Shown: positions 33,351 through 41,398 of the stretch, piece by piece
Layout: each line of letters starts with the position of its first letter
Position numbering within the stretch: position 1 is the stretch's first letter
From: COE1 sp949066965
Lineage (GTDB): Bacteria; Bacillota; Clostridia; Lachnospirales; Lachnospiraceae
DNA: 64,000 nt
NCBI GenBank assembly: GCA_949066965.1
Contig: CARTDA010000017.1
Span: 1 to 64,000, forward strand
Reading direction: 5' to 3'
Notes under the pieces: generated by a model
Database searches by the model: none
What the model was told of the DNA's origin: nothing
What the model saw: only the letters and a program-made list of their open reading frames with translations
Position numbers and translations under genes: made by a program

Positions 33351-35670
33351 ACATTTCCGAATAAAACTTATATGTATTCATTATCTCATCCGGCACCTCC
33401 GGCGTAACCTTCTGCAGTGTCTTTATTTTCAGCTCAAACTCCTGTTTCTTCTTCTGGGCATTCCGGAAGCTGCGCGCCTGTGCCAGTTCATATGGTCTCT
33501 GCACATTCAGTTTCATTCTAAGCTCTTTTGCAAACGGACAATACGTCGCAAGAATCTCCCTTGCCACCTTGTTCATCTTCATGGAACCGTTCGCCTCATT
33601 CTTAACCCAGGCTTCATAATCAATCAGGAAAGTCTCCCTTGAGTTATTCCTTGACTTCTGAATCTGAAGTTTAACCTTGTCGCGCGCTTCTTCCGACAAA
33701 TCCCTGTTTTTCCTGTAAAACTGGATATAATCCATATATTCCGAAGTCAGGGACTTCACTTTTACATCGTTCCATGCCATACCCTGTATACAGCGGCAGA
33801 GTTCCCAGCGGAAACGCCCGAACAGCTTCACCATCATGTCATCTATGTTGGAGTTTGTCATAATCGGAAAACAGAAGCGACCTGGTGTTCCCTTGTTTTT
33901 GCCGCCAATTTCCTGCCACATGGACGCATTGGTTCCAAACAGCGGAAACAAAATCACATCCGGATATACATTTCGCATGACTGTCTCATTGATAATCTTC
34001 AATTCCGTGTTGGAGTAAATAACCTCCCTGTAAAATACAGAGTAATCAATCTGCGTTAGTTTCTGCACGCTCTCGTTAATTTTCTTTTTGGTCACCAGTA
34101 TTTTATCCAGATATCCAAAAATTGCTTCCTTATACAAAATCGGCATATAGGAGGATGGCTGACCATAAAGAGTACGTGTATTACTCATCTGCATGTTCAT
34201 AACCTCATACTCTACGCGCTTATCCATATTCTGAAGCAATGCCTTTTGTTCTTTCTCGGTAATCTCACCCTGTTTTTTGAGCGACCGGAGATTCTCCACA
34301 TAATCCTCGTCAAACTCACTCTTTGACGGGTCACGCTTGCCTGCATGTATCATGTCAAGCCACTCCATCATTGTAACGACCTTGCATGGCCCCTCATTTT
34401 TATCCGGCTCGATGCTGCACAAAAACCTTAAATGCTCCTCGTCAAGCAGCCGCTCGTCAAGCATTCCGTAATTCATAAAAAGCTCCACCGCTTTGGGCGG
34501 ATGCATCAGCCCCTCTTTTATCTTGCGGTAACATGACAAATACAGTTTGAATACCAGCGAGGCAATTGTCTTCTTCGCTTTCTTGACATCATCCTCCACC
34601 GACATCCTGTCAGGTATTTCCACCAGATGGTTCACATTCTTTCTGAGTGTTTCATTGTCCTCATCGCTGAGCGTTGCGAACTTGAGAATCTGCTCCATCG
34701 ATCCTTTCAGGGAGGCAACATCCCGCTTAATGTCCTCCTCCTTCTCTTCCTGGGACTTCTGCTCCTCAACAGGCGCCTCACCGGAATTCAATGCATCTAT
34801 CCTAGTCTTTAGATGTGCTGCGTCAAAGTCAAACACGCTCTCTGCCTGATTCTTAACTTCCTTGTACTGGAATGCCATTTCTTCCACTATGCCATTCAGC
34901 AGCACAATCAATTCATTCGGAATGTCATCCTTCTCCTTTATCTCCTGCGCAGTATCACAGATACAGTCAAACAGGCTGTTTCTCGGACGCAGGCAGACCA
35001 CTTCTATCAGGTTTTTGATATACTCTGTCACCTCTGCACAGTCTTCAAGAAGTGCCGATGAGAGCTCAATAATCTCATTCACCTGAAAGTTTGCCATCTC
35101 CTCGCGGTATGAAAAATATACCTTGTTGGCACTCAGCGGAATTTTTGCCGCCTCCTCATAATATGCAATCCTGTACTCGTTGATGTCCTGCGTATCCTCA
35201 TATGGCTGAAGCTCCTCGAGTTCTTCAATCCCAATCGCCGGAACTTCAAATGTCTTGCAAATATTTTTATACTCCGTATAACTGCCCTGCACAAATGAGC
35301 ACAAACGCTCTGCACGTTCAATCAGGCTTGATTTCAATCTGTAAATCTCAACTGCAATTCTGAACTGTGAGGAAACCATAATCGCACGGTAGTCCGCATT
35401 TTTCGAGACGATATTTCTAATCGTCTGTTCCCCCTGTGTCGGAAGCGCATATATTACAGAATCATCCAGCGCAGTGTAAGTCGCATGATATGTCTGATTA
35501 CTATATCCGTTCAGTGCAAGATAAGTTCCCTGAGACCGTATCATCTTTACATACTCACCCTGCACGACCACCTTACCGGAAAGAATAATTCCTATCTGGG
35601 TTATTTCCTCACCCTTCCCAAAAATAACTTCACCTTTCTTTACAACGTTTTTTCCGCTGACCTTTAACAT
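33349..35670 (-). CDS. unrecognised 773-aa protein with N-terminal cyclic-nucleotide-binding-like domain
   Basis: I do not recognise this protein as a named family. Residues about 1-100 have the cupin pattern of cyclic-nucleotide-binding domains: KKGEVIFGKGEEITQIGIIL, then GKVVVQG, and a further strand block ending ALDDSVIYALP. The classic phosphate-cassette arginine is not obvious, so ligand binding is open. The rest is mostly helical: an acidic Glu/Lys-rich coiled stretch near 270-330 and several long helical blocks. A conserved-looking central part has TRTLYGQPSSYMPILYKEAIFG, and the basic C-terminus (RSFRNAQKKKQEFELK) is also helical. There are no membrane helices and no DNA-binding helix-turn-helix is seen. 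It follows sfp and a MITE on the same strand. Confidence 0.6.
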   Translation of the reverse strand: MLKVSGKNVVKKGEVIFGKGEEITQIGIILSGKVVVQGEYVKMIRSQGTYLALNGYSNQTYHATYTALDDSVIYALPTQGEQTIRNIVSKNADYRAIMVSSQFRIAVEIYRLKSSLIERAERLCSFVQGSYTEYKNICKTFEVPAIGIEELEELQPYEDTQDINEYRIAYYEEAAKIPLSANKVYFSYREEMANFQVNEIIELSSALLEDCAEVTEYIKNLIEVVCLRPRNSLFDCICDTAQEIKEKDDIPNELIVLLNGIVEEMAFQYKEVKNQAESVFDFDAAHLKTRIDALNSGEAPVEEQKSQEEKEEDIKRDVASLKGSMEQILKFATLSDEDNETLRKNVNHLVEIPDRMSVEDDVKKAKKTIASLVFKLYLSCYRKIKEGLMHPPKAVELFMNYGMLDERLLDEEHLRFLCSIEPDKNEGPCKVVTMMEWLDMIHAGKRDPSKSEFDEDYVENLRSLKKQGEITEKEQKALLQNMDKRVEYEVMNMQMSNTRTLYGQPSSYMPILYKEAIFGYLDKILVTKKKINESVQKLTQIDYSVFYREVIYSNTELKIINETVMRNVYPDVILFPLFGTNASMWQEIGGKNKGTPGRFCFPIMTNSNIDDMMVKLFGRFRWELCRCIQGMAWNDVKVKSLTSEYMDYIQFYRKNRDLSEEARDKVKLQIQKSRNNSRETFLIDYEAWVKNEANGSMKMNKVAREILATYCPFAKELRMKLNVQRPYELAQARSFRNAQKKKQEFELKIKTLQKVTPEVPDEIMNTYKFYSEM

Positions 35671-35703
35671 CTGTCTCCCTCCATTCGGCTATACTCATAA
35701 GTT

Positions 35704-35840
35704 TTAACAGTTCAGCCTTCTGCTTCCTGTAAAAAGCATCAAGCCATGCAAAACCATTTCGCGGTGTCTTGATGCATCTCTGCCACTACGCTGTTTCACG
35801 GACTTTGCAGCAATTGCAAAGTCCTGAGCTGAACTGTTAC
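35704..35840. mobile_element. 137-bp MITE with 8-bp target-site duplication
   Basis: Terminal inverted repeats TTAACAGTTCAGC (35704-35716) and GCTGAACTGTTAC (35828-35840) match at 12 of 13 positions. The 8-base CATAAGTT is present on both sides (35696-35703 and 35841-35848), a perfect target duplication. Inside are two more hairpins, GCATCAAG/CTTGATGC and GGACTTTGCA/TGCAAAGTCC. It contains no gene. The element provides the stop codon of the Sfp-type transferase. Confidence 0.8.
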
Positions 35841-36505
35841 CATAAGTTAACTATTTTCAGTTTATCAGAAAAATTTCCCATCCTGCTGCACACACAGGTC
35901 ATATATCCCTCGAGCTCATTATACAGCCTTATATGAACCATTTGCCTCTCCTTTACATCATACACATGACTATAATCCTGTGCAGTTACATAACTGCTTA
36001 TTCCAGCCCCGATTCCTCGTCCGTTCCATTTCACGACACTTTCCTTTGCCGTCCATATGCTGTAAAACTCCCTCGTCCGTCTATCTGAATCATTCTCCTT
36101 AATCGCAAGAAGCCTGTCATATTCGTCTGCATGATAAAATCTTTTCGCCAGCTGCATTTTCCAGCTTTTCATTTCCTGAATATCCGCTCCTATCGGCATT
36201 ATATCCACTGCACATACTGTCCATTCCCCCGAATGGGACAGTGAGTACTGGAAATCATCATATCCCTTCATATAAGGTTTCCCATATACTCCTTTTTCTA
36301 TCTGAACCTGCTGCCAATCTTTTATGCCATATCCCGCTTCCAGAAATGCGTACCGGAGCAGCAGCCCCGCGCAGATACTTCTCTCCTTCTCCTTTTTGTT
36401 TCTGAGCGACAGCACTGTCGCCTGTCTGTCCCGATCCAGGAGCGTCCATAGCATCTCTCGCTCCTGCGCATGTATCTCATTAGCCTTTGCCGCATATAAC
36501 TTCAA
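35837..36505 (-). CDS. 4'-phosphopantetheinyl transferase, Sfp/AcpT type
   Basis: A 222-aa transferase moving the phosphopantetheine arm from CoA to carrier proteins. It shows the P-motifs GKPYMKG..DFQYSLSHSGEW, the magnesium-binding IGADIQEM near residue 108 and the FYSIWTAKESVVKW motif near 148. The start is a TTG at 36505; no closer ATG exists. No polyketide or peptide synthase lies nearby, so its target may be the fatty-acid ACP or a distant synthase. Its last codon and stop come from the inserted MITE: without the insertion the frame would end NL-stop, whereas now it ends NLW-stop. The enzyme should be functional. Confidence 0.88.
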   Translation of the reverse strand: MKLYAAKANEIHAQEREMLWTLLDRDRQATVLSLRNKKEKERSICAGLLLRYAFLEAGYGIKDWQQVQIEKGVYGKPYMKGYDDFQYSLSHSGEWTVCAVDIMPIGADIQEMKSWKMQLAKRFYHADEYDRLLAIKENDSDRRTREFYSIWTAKESVVKWNGRGIGAGISSYVTAQDYSHVYDVKERQMVHIRLYNELEGYMTCVCSRMGNFSDKLKIVNLW

Positions 36506-36598
36506 TTTTTCGCACCAGCTTCCGTCTGCCCGCTTCGACGGACAATCAAATGTCCAACCTCGATTCCTGTCTCATTATATTTCATGCTACTTTCAACA

Positions 36599-36626
36599 CT
36601 ACCCCGGCATTTTGCTGCCGGGGTAG
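36599..36626 (-). terminator. GC-rich hairpin after the MCP gene
   Basis: CTACCCCGGCA and TGCCGGGGTAG form a perfect 11-bp stem with a short loop, 22 bases after the MCP stop. A T-run is lacking on the minus strand, so terminator function is only probable. Confidence 0.45.
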
Positions 36627-36647
36627 TAGATAACATATATTTTATCT

Positions 36648-38429
36648 TTAATATTTTCCAAAGTCTGAATCAAGCGAAATGATGCTCTCATTGTCAACAT
36701 AATCACTCTCAGCGCTGGACGAAATATCATCATAATCAGACTTTACATTTCTTCCGGCAAGAAGTTTGTATTTGCCGACCGCATTCTGAAGCTGTCCTGC
36801 AAGACTTGAAAGCTCCGCACTTGCAGCCGCACACTCTTCAGATGTCGCAGAGTTCGTCTGAACGACATCCGCTATCTGTGTAATACCTGCATTTACCTGT
36901 CCTACAGAGCTTGCCTGATTTACGGAAGCCTCTGCGATATTGCTTACAATAGAAGCAATGTTCTCAACTGATAACAGGATTTCCTCAAGTGCTGCCGCAG
37001 TCTCTACAGCAAGCTTAGAACCAACTTCCACTTTCTTGATGGAATCCTCAATCATCACTGCAGAATCTTTAGCCGCCTCAGCCGACTTGTTTGCGAGACT
37101 TCTGACTTCATCTGCAACCACTGCAAATCCCTTGCCATGCACACCTGCCCTTGCAGCCTCTACAGAAGCATTCAATGCAAGGATATTTGTCTGGAATGAG
37201 ATATCATCGATTACCTTCATAATCTTTGAAATATTTTCAGAAGACTCATTGATGTCCTGCATAGCAGCAATCATCTGTTTCATCTGCTCATTACCACGAA
37301 TTGCCCCATCCTTTGTATTCTGTACCAGCTCGTTTGCCCTGTTTGCATCATCTGCATTCACCTTCGCACCGTTCGCTATCTCTTCAATAGAAACCGTAAT
37401 CTCCTCAATGGCGCTTGCCTGCTGTGTTGTACCCTGTGCCAAAGAATTACTTGCGCTTGCAACTTCGTTTGCACCTGATGTCATTCTCGCTGCTGCGTCG
37501 CGAATTGTAGACAGGTTCCTGTTGTTGTCGCGAAGCATCTTCACAATCGCTGTTCCAAGTGCATCATCCTCGCTTGCTTTCTTATAAGTCGCTGTCAGGT
37601 CACCTTCCGCAACCTGCTCTGTAATATGAACCTGTTCCCCTATCGTCTTTATCATCAGCTTGAAATCATCCGTCAAATCACCAAATTCATCATTTGATGT
37701 ACGCTCAATATGTACATTGATGTCTCCACGTGCCATCTTCCTTGCAACGTTTGAAAGTGTGGTCAGCGGATACTGAATCTTTTTCTTTGTAACTACTGTC
37801 GCAAAGAAAATGCAGACAACATAAATAACAACTGCCATTCCGACAATAAACGTCTGCCTGATGGATATGTAGTTATTGATGGTCTCCCTTTCCTTTGATG
37901 CACAAATCATTCCGACAATCTGGTTGGAGCTGTCTGTCACCGGAACATAAAAGCCATAATAAAGCTCCCCGTTAATCTCAAAATCATTTCTGGAATACTC
38001 GTTTCCGGCATTCAGAACTTGTGCTGCCACCTTCGGATCTGCCTTCGTGCCCACAATCGGGTTGCCCTGTGCATCCTTAATTGTTGTCGCACGCCTGACA
38101 TCTCCAAAAAACAAAGTAATCTCGCCGTTGTTTGCGGTTGCGTAATTATCAACCAGTGTCCCCATCTGCTGGGAAAGGTTTACCTCACCCTTATACAGGT
38201 CATCTCCCTGCATGGAATAGTCTCCTGACGACACACCGTCAAGAGCAAGCATGGTTCCTCTCGCCAATGCTTCCAATGTCTTAAATGTCTCTGACTCCAT
38301 CCCCTGCCTGAGTGTCATTGTAGAAACTGTCACAATAACAATACATGCCAACATCATCGGCAGTGATACCAGTGAAATCACCAGCCACTTAATACTAAAT
38401 CTGCGCCCTAATTTGTTTTGTTCATTCAT
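36648..38429 (-). CDS. methyl-accepting chemotaxis protein with Cache sensor
   Basis: A 593-aa chemoreceptor. TM1 at about residues 14-36 (WLVISLVSLPMMLACIVIVTVS) is followed by a single-Cache-type extracellular domain (about 45-185, including NDFEINGELYYGFYVPV). TM2 at about 195-217 (IVGMAVVIYVVCIFF) leads to HAMP (about 218-270) and the signalling coiled coil with the hairpin tip SFQTNILALNASVEAARAG near 415-433. The ATG at 38429 follows AAAGGATGTTACTT. A good sigma-A promoter is upstream. No che genes are in the window. The ligand is unknown. Confidence 0.92.
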   Translation of the reverse strand: MNEQNKLGRRFSIKWLVISLVSLPMMLACIVIVTVSTMTLRQGMESETFKTLEALARGTMLALDGVSSGDYSMQGDDLYKGEVNLSQQMGTLVDNYATANNGEITLFFGDVRRATTIKDAQGNPIVGTKADPKVAAQVLNAGNEYSRNDFEINGELYYGFYVPVTDSSNQIVGMICASKERETINNYISIRQTFIVGMAVVIYVVCIFFATVVTKKKIQYPLTTLSNVARKMARGDINVHIERTSNDEFGDLTDDFKLMIKTIGEQVHITEQVAEGDLTATYKKASEDDALGTAIVKMLRDNNRNLSTIRDAAARMTSGANEVASASNSLAQGTTQQASAIEEITVSIEEIANGAKVNADDANRANELVQNTKDGAIRGNEQMKQMIAAMQDINESSENISKIMKVIDDISFQTNILALNASVEAARAGVHGKGFAVVADEVRSLANKSAEAAKDSAVMIEDSIKKVEVGSKLAVETAAALEEILLSVENIASIVSNIAEASVNQASSVGQVNAGITQIADVVQTNSATSEECAAASAELSSLAGQLQNAVGKYKLLAGRNVKSDYDDISSSAESDYVDNESIISLDSDFGKY

Positions 38430-38519
38430 AAGTAACATCCTTTCACACAATATACTATAAAAACATATTTTAAGGCTATCATTCACAATTATCCTGATAA
38501 CCTTAATTCCTTAATTTCT

Positions 38520-38548
38520 ATTTTAAATTGTTTCTACGATTAAGTCAA
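38520..38548 (-). promoter_or_regulatory. sigma-A promoter of the MCP gene
   Basis: On the minus strand TTGACT and TAAAAT are 17 bases apart, about 90 bases before the ATG at 38429. Confidence 0.7.
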
Positions 38549-38602
38549 TAGTATATATTGTCTGTCACTTAATTTTTTTCAGTATTTTTTTAATATCCAC
38601 TC

Positions 38603-39385
38603 TCAGAACGCCAGATACTTTTTCATAGTACGCAGGGCATTCTTCTCAAGTCTTGACACCTGCGCCTGGGAAATACCAATATACTCCGCCACTTCCATCT
38701 GTGTCTTCCCCTCAAAAAAGCGCAGGCGGATAATTTCATTCTCCCTCTCGTCCAGTTTTTTCATCGCCTCGCTCAGGGATATATTTTCAACCCAGTTGTC
38801 CTCCTTGCATTTTTTATCGCTTATCTGATCCATCACATAGAGCGTGTCTCCGCCTTCCGTATAGACAGGTTCATACAGACTCATCGGATTTTGTATTGCA
38901 TCCAGCGCATACACAATATCTTCCTTTGGTATGCCGATTTCCTCTGATATCTCCATGATAGTCGGCTCCCGCAGATTCTTTTTGGTAAGGTTTTCCTTTG
39001 CATAGATTGCCTTGTAAGCAGTGTCCTTCAGGGAACGGCTCACCCTTATCGGATTGCTCGAATCGCGCAGGAACCGCCGGATTTCACCGATAATCATCGG
39101 AACCGCATAGGTGGAAAATTTTACATCCAGACTGGAATCAAAGTTATCTATCGCCTTAATCAGACCAATGCACCCTATCTGAAACAGGTCGTCAACATTT
39201 TCATTGGACTGCGAAAATCTTTTTATCACGCTCAGTACCAGCCTTAAGTTCCCCCTGATATATTCCTCCCTTGCCGTTAAATCCCCCTGCTCTATCCTGG
39301 CAAAAAGTGCCTGCTTCTCCTCATTTTTCAAAACGGGAAGCTTTGACGTATTTACACCACATATCTCAACTTTTCCAAGTGCCAT
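38603..39385 (-). CDS. sigG: RNA polymerase sporulation sigma factor SigG
   Basis: A 260-aa late forespore sigma factor. The SigG-specific N-terminus VEICGVNTSKLPVLKN is present, which in B. subtilis binds the anti-sigma factors. Region 2 has DDLFQIGCIGLIKAIDNFD, region 3 follows, and region 4.2 has the helix-turn-helix TQMEVAEYIGISQAQVSRLE. The start has GGAGGATTAGAAT upstream. It directly follows sigE, as in B. subtilis and Clostridia. Confidence 0.96.
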   Translation of the reverse strand: MALGKVEICGVNTSKLPVLKNEEKQALFARIEQGDLTAREEYIRGNLRLVLSVIKRFSQSNENVDDLFQIGCIGLIKAIDNFDSSLDVKFSTYAVPMIIGEIRRFLRDSSNPIRVSRSLKDTAYKAIYAKENLTKKNLREPTIMEISEEIGIPKEDIVYALDAIQNPMSLYEPVYTEGGDTLYVMDQISDKKCKEDNWVENISLSEAMKKLDERENEIIRLRFFEGKTQMEVAEYIGISQAQVSRLEKNALRTMKKYLAF

Positions 39386-39480
39386 ATTCTAATCCTCCTA
39401 TATCTCTATGCCCATTAGGCAGTCATTGCCCGCAGGACATATGTAAAGAGGTGTAAATACGTTTTCGCCGCCAGTCCGGA

Positions 39481-40209
39481 CTAGCTTACCATTTCTTTTT
39501 TCAGGCGCTTCATAATCTTCTTTTCCAGCCGTGATATATAGGACTGTGAAATTCCAAGATAATCAGCCACTTCCTTCTGTGTCATTTCCATGTCATCGGG
39601 ATTGTTGAGCCCGAACCGCAGCATAATAATGGTCCGCTCACGCTCACCCAACTTCGATATTGCATGCTTAAGCTGGCTCCGCTCCACCTCGGTCTCAAGG
39701 TCCTTGTAAATCACGTCCTCGTCCGTCCCGAGAATATCCGACAGAAGCAGCTCGTTTCCGTCCCAGTCCACATTCAGCGGTTCATCAATGGAAACCTCAA
39801 GCCTTGTCTTATTGTTTCTTCTTAAGTACATCAGAATTTCATTTTCTATGCACCTTGACGCATAGGTGGCAAGCTTGATGTTCTTGCTGCGGTTAAATGT
39901 ATTGATAGCCTTTATCAGCCCTATCGTTCCTATGGAAATCAAATCTTCCACGCCCACCCCGGTGTTATCGAACTTTTTTGCAATATATACGACAAGCCGC
40001 AAATTGTGTTCTATCAGGAGCGCCCTCGCCTCGTTTGCATACTCTGTCTCAAGCCCGTTAATTGCCCTGTTTTCTTCCTCACCCTCCAGCGGCGGCGGCA
40101 GGACTTCCGAACCGCCAATATAATGAATCTCATTTCCGGCAGTGGCTTTGCTGCTGTTTTTGCCCAAACACAGCCTCATTTTACCTGGTAAGTACAACTT
40201 GATTAGCAT
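39481..40209 (-). CDS. sigE: RNA polymerase sporulation sigma factor pro-SigE
   Basis: A 242-aa mother-cell sigma factor made as an inactive pro-protein. The N-terminal pro-sequence of about 28 residues ends at the SpoIIGA cleavage region HYIGGSEVLPPPL. Region 2 has VEDLISIGTIGLIKAINTF and region 4.2 has TQKEVADYLGISQSYISRLEK. The start has GGAGGATTATT upstream. The protease gene spoIIGA is upstream but is separated by 200 bases holding a repeat and a possible small ORF. Confidence 0.96.
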   Translation of the reverse strand: MLIKLYLPGKMRLCLGKNSSKATAGNEIHYIGGSEVLPPPLEGEEENRAINGLETEYANEARALLIEHNLRLVVYIAKKFDNTGVGVEDLISIGTIGLIKAINTFNRSKNIKLATYASRCIENEILMYLRRNNKTRLEVSIDEPLNVDWDGNELLLSDILGTDEDVIYKDLETEVERSQLKHAISKLGERERTIIMLRFGLNNPDDMEMTQKEVADYLGISQSYISRLEKKIMKRLKKEMVS

Positions 40210-40227
40210 AATAATCCTCCATTCTTG

Positions 40228-40287
40228 TCAAAATCTGCGAATTTGGGCGTAAGCACAAATTTGCCCTGTGAAAAATTCATTTTTCAC
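40228..40287 (-). CDS. possible 19-aa leader ORF before sigE
   Basis: A GTG start at 40285-40287 follows GGAGGAGTAATACT, a strong ribosome site. The ORF encodes MKNEFFTGQICAYAQIRRF and stops 19 bases before the sigE start. Its ribosome-site region (AATGGAGGAGTAATA) resembles that of sigE (AATGGAGGATTATTA), so it may be a duplication. Part of the ORF is an almost perfect 24-base palindrome. Expression is unproven. Confidence 0.25.
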   Translation of the reverse strand: MKNEFFTGQICAYAQIRRF

Positions 40288-40289
40288 AG
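40266..40289. repeat. 24-bp palindrome upstream of sigE
   Basis: CTGTGAAAAAT and ATTTTTCACAG are separated by two bases. It could be a hairpin or an operator in the spoIIGA-sigE gap. Confidence 0.5.
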
Positions 40290-40312
40290 TATTACTCCTC
40301 CATTCCTTTTAA

Positions 40313-40402
40313 TTGAGCAGGGAAAAGCCTTTCCCCTACTCGCGCGCCGGGCACCCATCAGTCTTAGCTGACATATTTCCTTTGGGTGCCCGTGTGCATA
40401 AA
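40313..40402 (+). repeat. palindromic intergenic repeat R, copy 3
   Basis: GAGCAGGGAAA.../...TTTCCCCTACTC stem, CGCGCC, then GGGCACCCA...TGGGTGCCC enclosing CAGTCTTAGCTG and CATATTTCC, and GTGTGCATAAA. It sits between spoIIGA and sigE. Confidence 0.65.
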
Positions 40403-40411
40403 AGACGTCCT

Positions 40412-41209
40412 TCATGCCGATATCAGCTTATGGTTCAATATCATCTGGAACGTCCCGTCCCTCGAAAGCTTTCCCTTATATAAAGCCACAACTGCCTCCT
40501 TTTTCACTACCTCCCCCTCTTCCTGCTGTATCATCATCCGCTCCACGACAATGCCTTCCAGGACTCCGTGTTCGTTTCCGACACTCTGGTAGGGAATTAT
40601 CCTGAATTTTTGCGGATACTTAGTCATCCACTGCCTGATTTCGTCTGTCTCCTCCATCACCGATACCGGCTTTCCCGACACCGGGTCGTGCAATAAGTTT
40701 CCCGTGTCAAACAGTGCCCTGATCGCGATATCCTCACCATTTTCCGTCAATGTCACATCAAAAATCCGTTTCCGGTTTGCCATATTGCGATACATCACCA
40801 GAAATGCAACAATGCCTGCGATTGCCACCGTGACAATAAACCAGACATAGCGCACCCCGACAAGCCTTACAAGGCATTCCATCAGTTTTCCGTAGGCAGA
40901 CATCATACCATGCAGGTAAATGATTCCCACGGCGGGACGCCAAAAGGGAATCTTATTGCGGGATGCCGGATGGCAGATGCATATCAGGACCATCACTGCA
41001 TCAAGCACAAGCACACTGAGTACATATGACACACCAAACCGGATTCCTGACACCAGTATCAGCACCGCACCGGCGCCCCCGGCAAATGATGCCACAGCCA
41101 CCCGCTTCCACCGTATTCTCTCCTTCAAAAGCAGCAAAACCAGAATGAGCAGAAGCATATCCGTCATCACATTCTGTATAAAATAAATGTCAATATATAC
41201 CTCATAAAT
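40412..41209 (-). CDS. spoIIGA: sigma-E processing peptidase SpoIIGA
   Basis: A membrane aspartic protease, about 265 aa, that cuts pro-SigE in the mother cell. Five N-terminal membrane helices (about 10-150) precede a soluble domain with the active-site motif ALFDTGNLLHDPVSGKPV (DTGN, near 175). The start is unusual. The strong GGAGGTGA site is placed 8 bases before an ATT codon (41207-41209) giving IYEVYIDIYF, the expected SpoIIGA N-terminus. The only in-frame standard codon nearby, GTG at 41216-41218, overlaps that ribosome site. I place the start at ATT; with GTG the gene would end at 41218. It sits behind ftsZ, as in B. subtilis. Confidence 0.88.
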   Translation of the reverse strand: MYEVYIDIYFIQNVMTDMLLLILVLLLLKERIRWKRVAVASFAGGAGAVLILVSGIRFGVSYVLSVLVLDAVMVLICICHPASRNKIPFWRPAVGIIYLHGMMSAYGKLMECLVRLVGVRYVWFIVTVAIAGIVAFLVMYRNMANRKRIFDVTLTENGEDIAIRALFDTGNLLHDPVSGKPVSVMEETDEIRQWMTKYPQKFRIIPYQSVGNEHGVLEGIVVERMMIQQEEGEVVKKEAVVALYKGKLSRDGTFQMILNHKLISA

Positions 41210-41305
41210 CCGTATCACCTCCGTTTCGGCAGGCTATATCAGTCCGGTAATCATTATTCAAATCACTGTTCGCTGATTTCCTTATGCGCCTATGGGCATT
41301 ATAAC

Positions 41306-41346
41306 AAAACAGTCCCATGCTTTTTGTCAAAGCATGGGACTGTTTT
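41306..41346 (-). terminator. terminator between ftsZ and spoIIGA
   Basis: AAAACAGTCCCATGCTTT and its complement form an 18-bp stem with a 5-base loop and a T-rich tail on either strand. It closes the division cluster before spoIIGA. Confidence 0.8.
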
Positions 41347-41398
41347 ATGTTTATTTTTCGACTTTATTCTTATTTGGTATGTTCCTTTCAGGCACTTT

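Noticed and set aside
41353..41362. A Spo0A-box-like GTCGAAAA between ftsZ and spoIIGA
   Set aside because: It lies between the ftsZ stop and the terminator rather than near a spoIIGA promoter, and one box position does not match.
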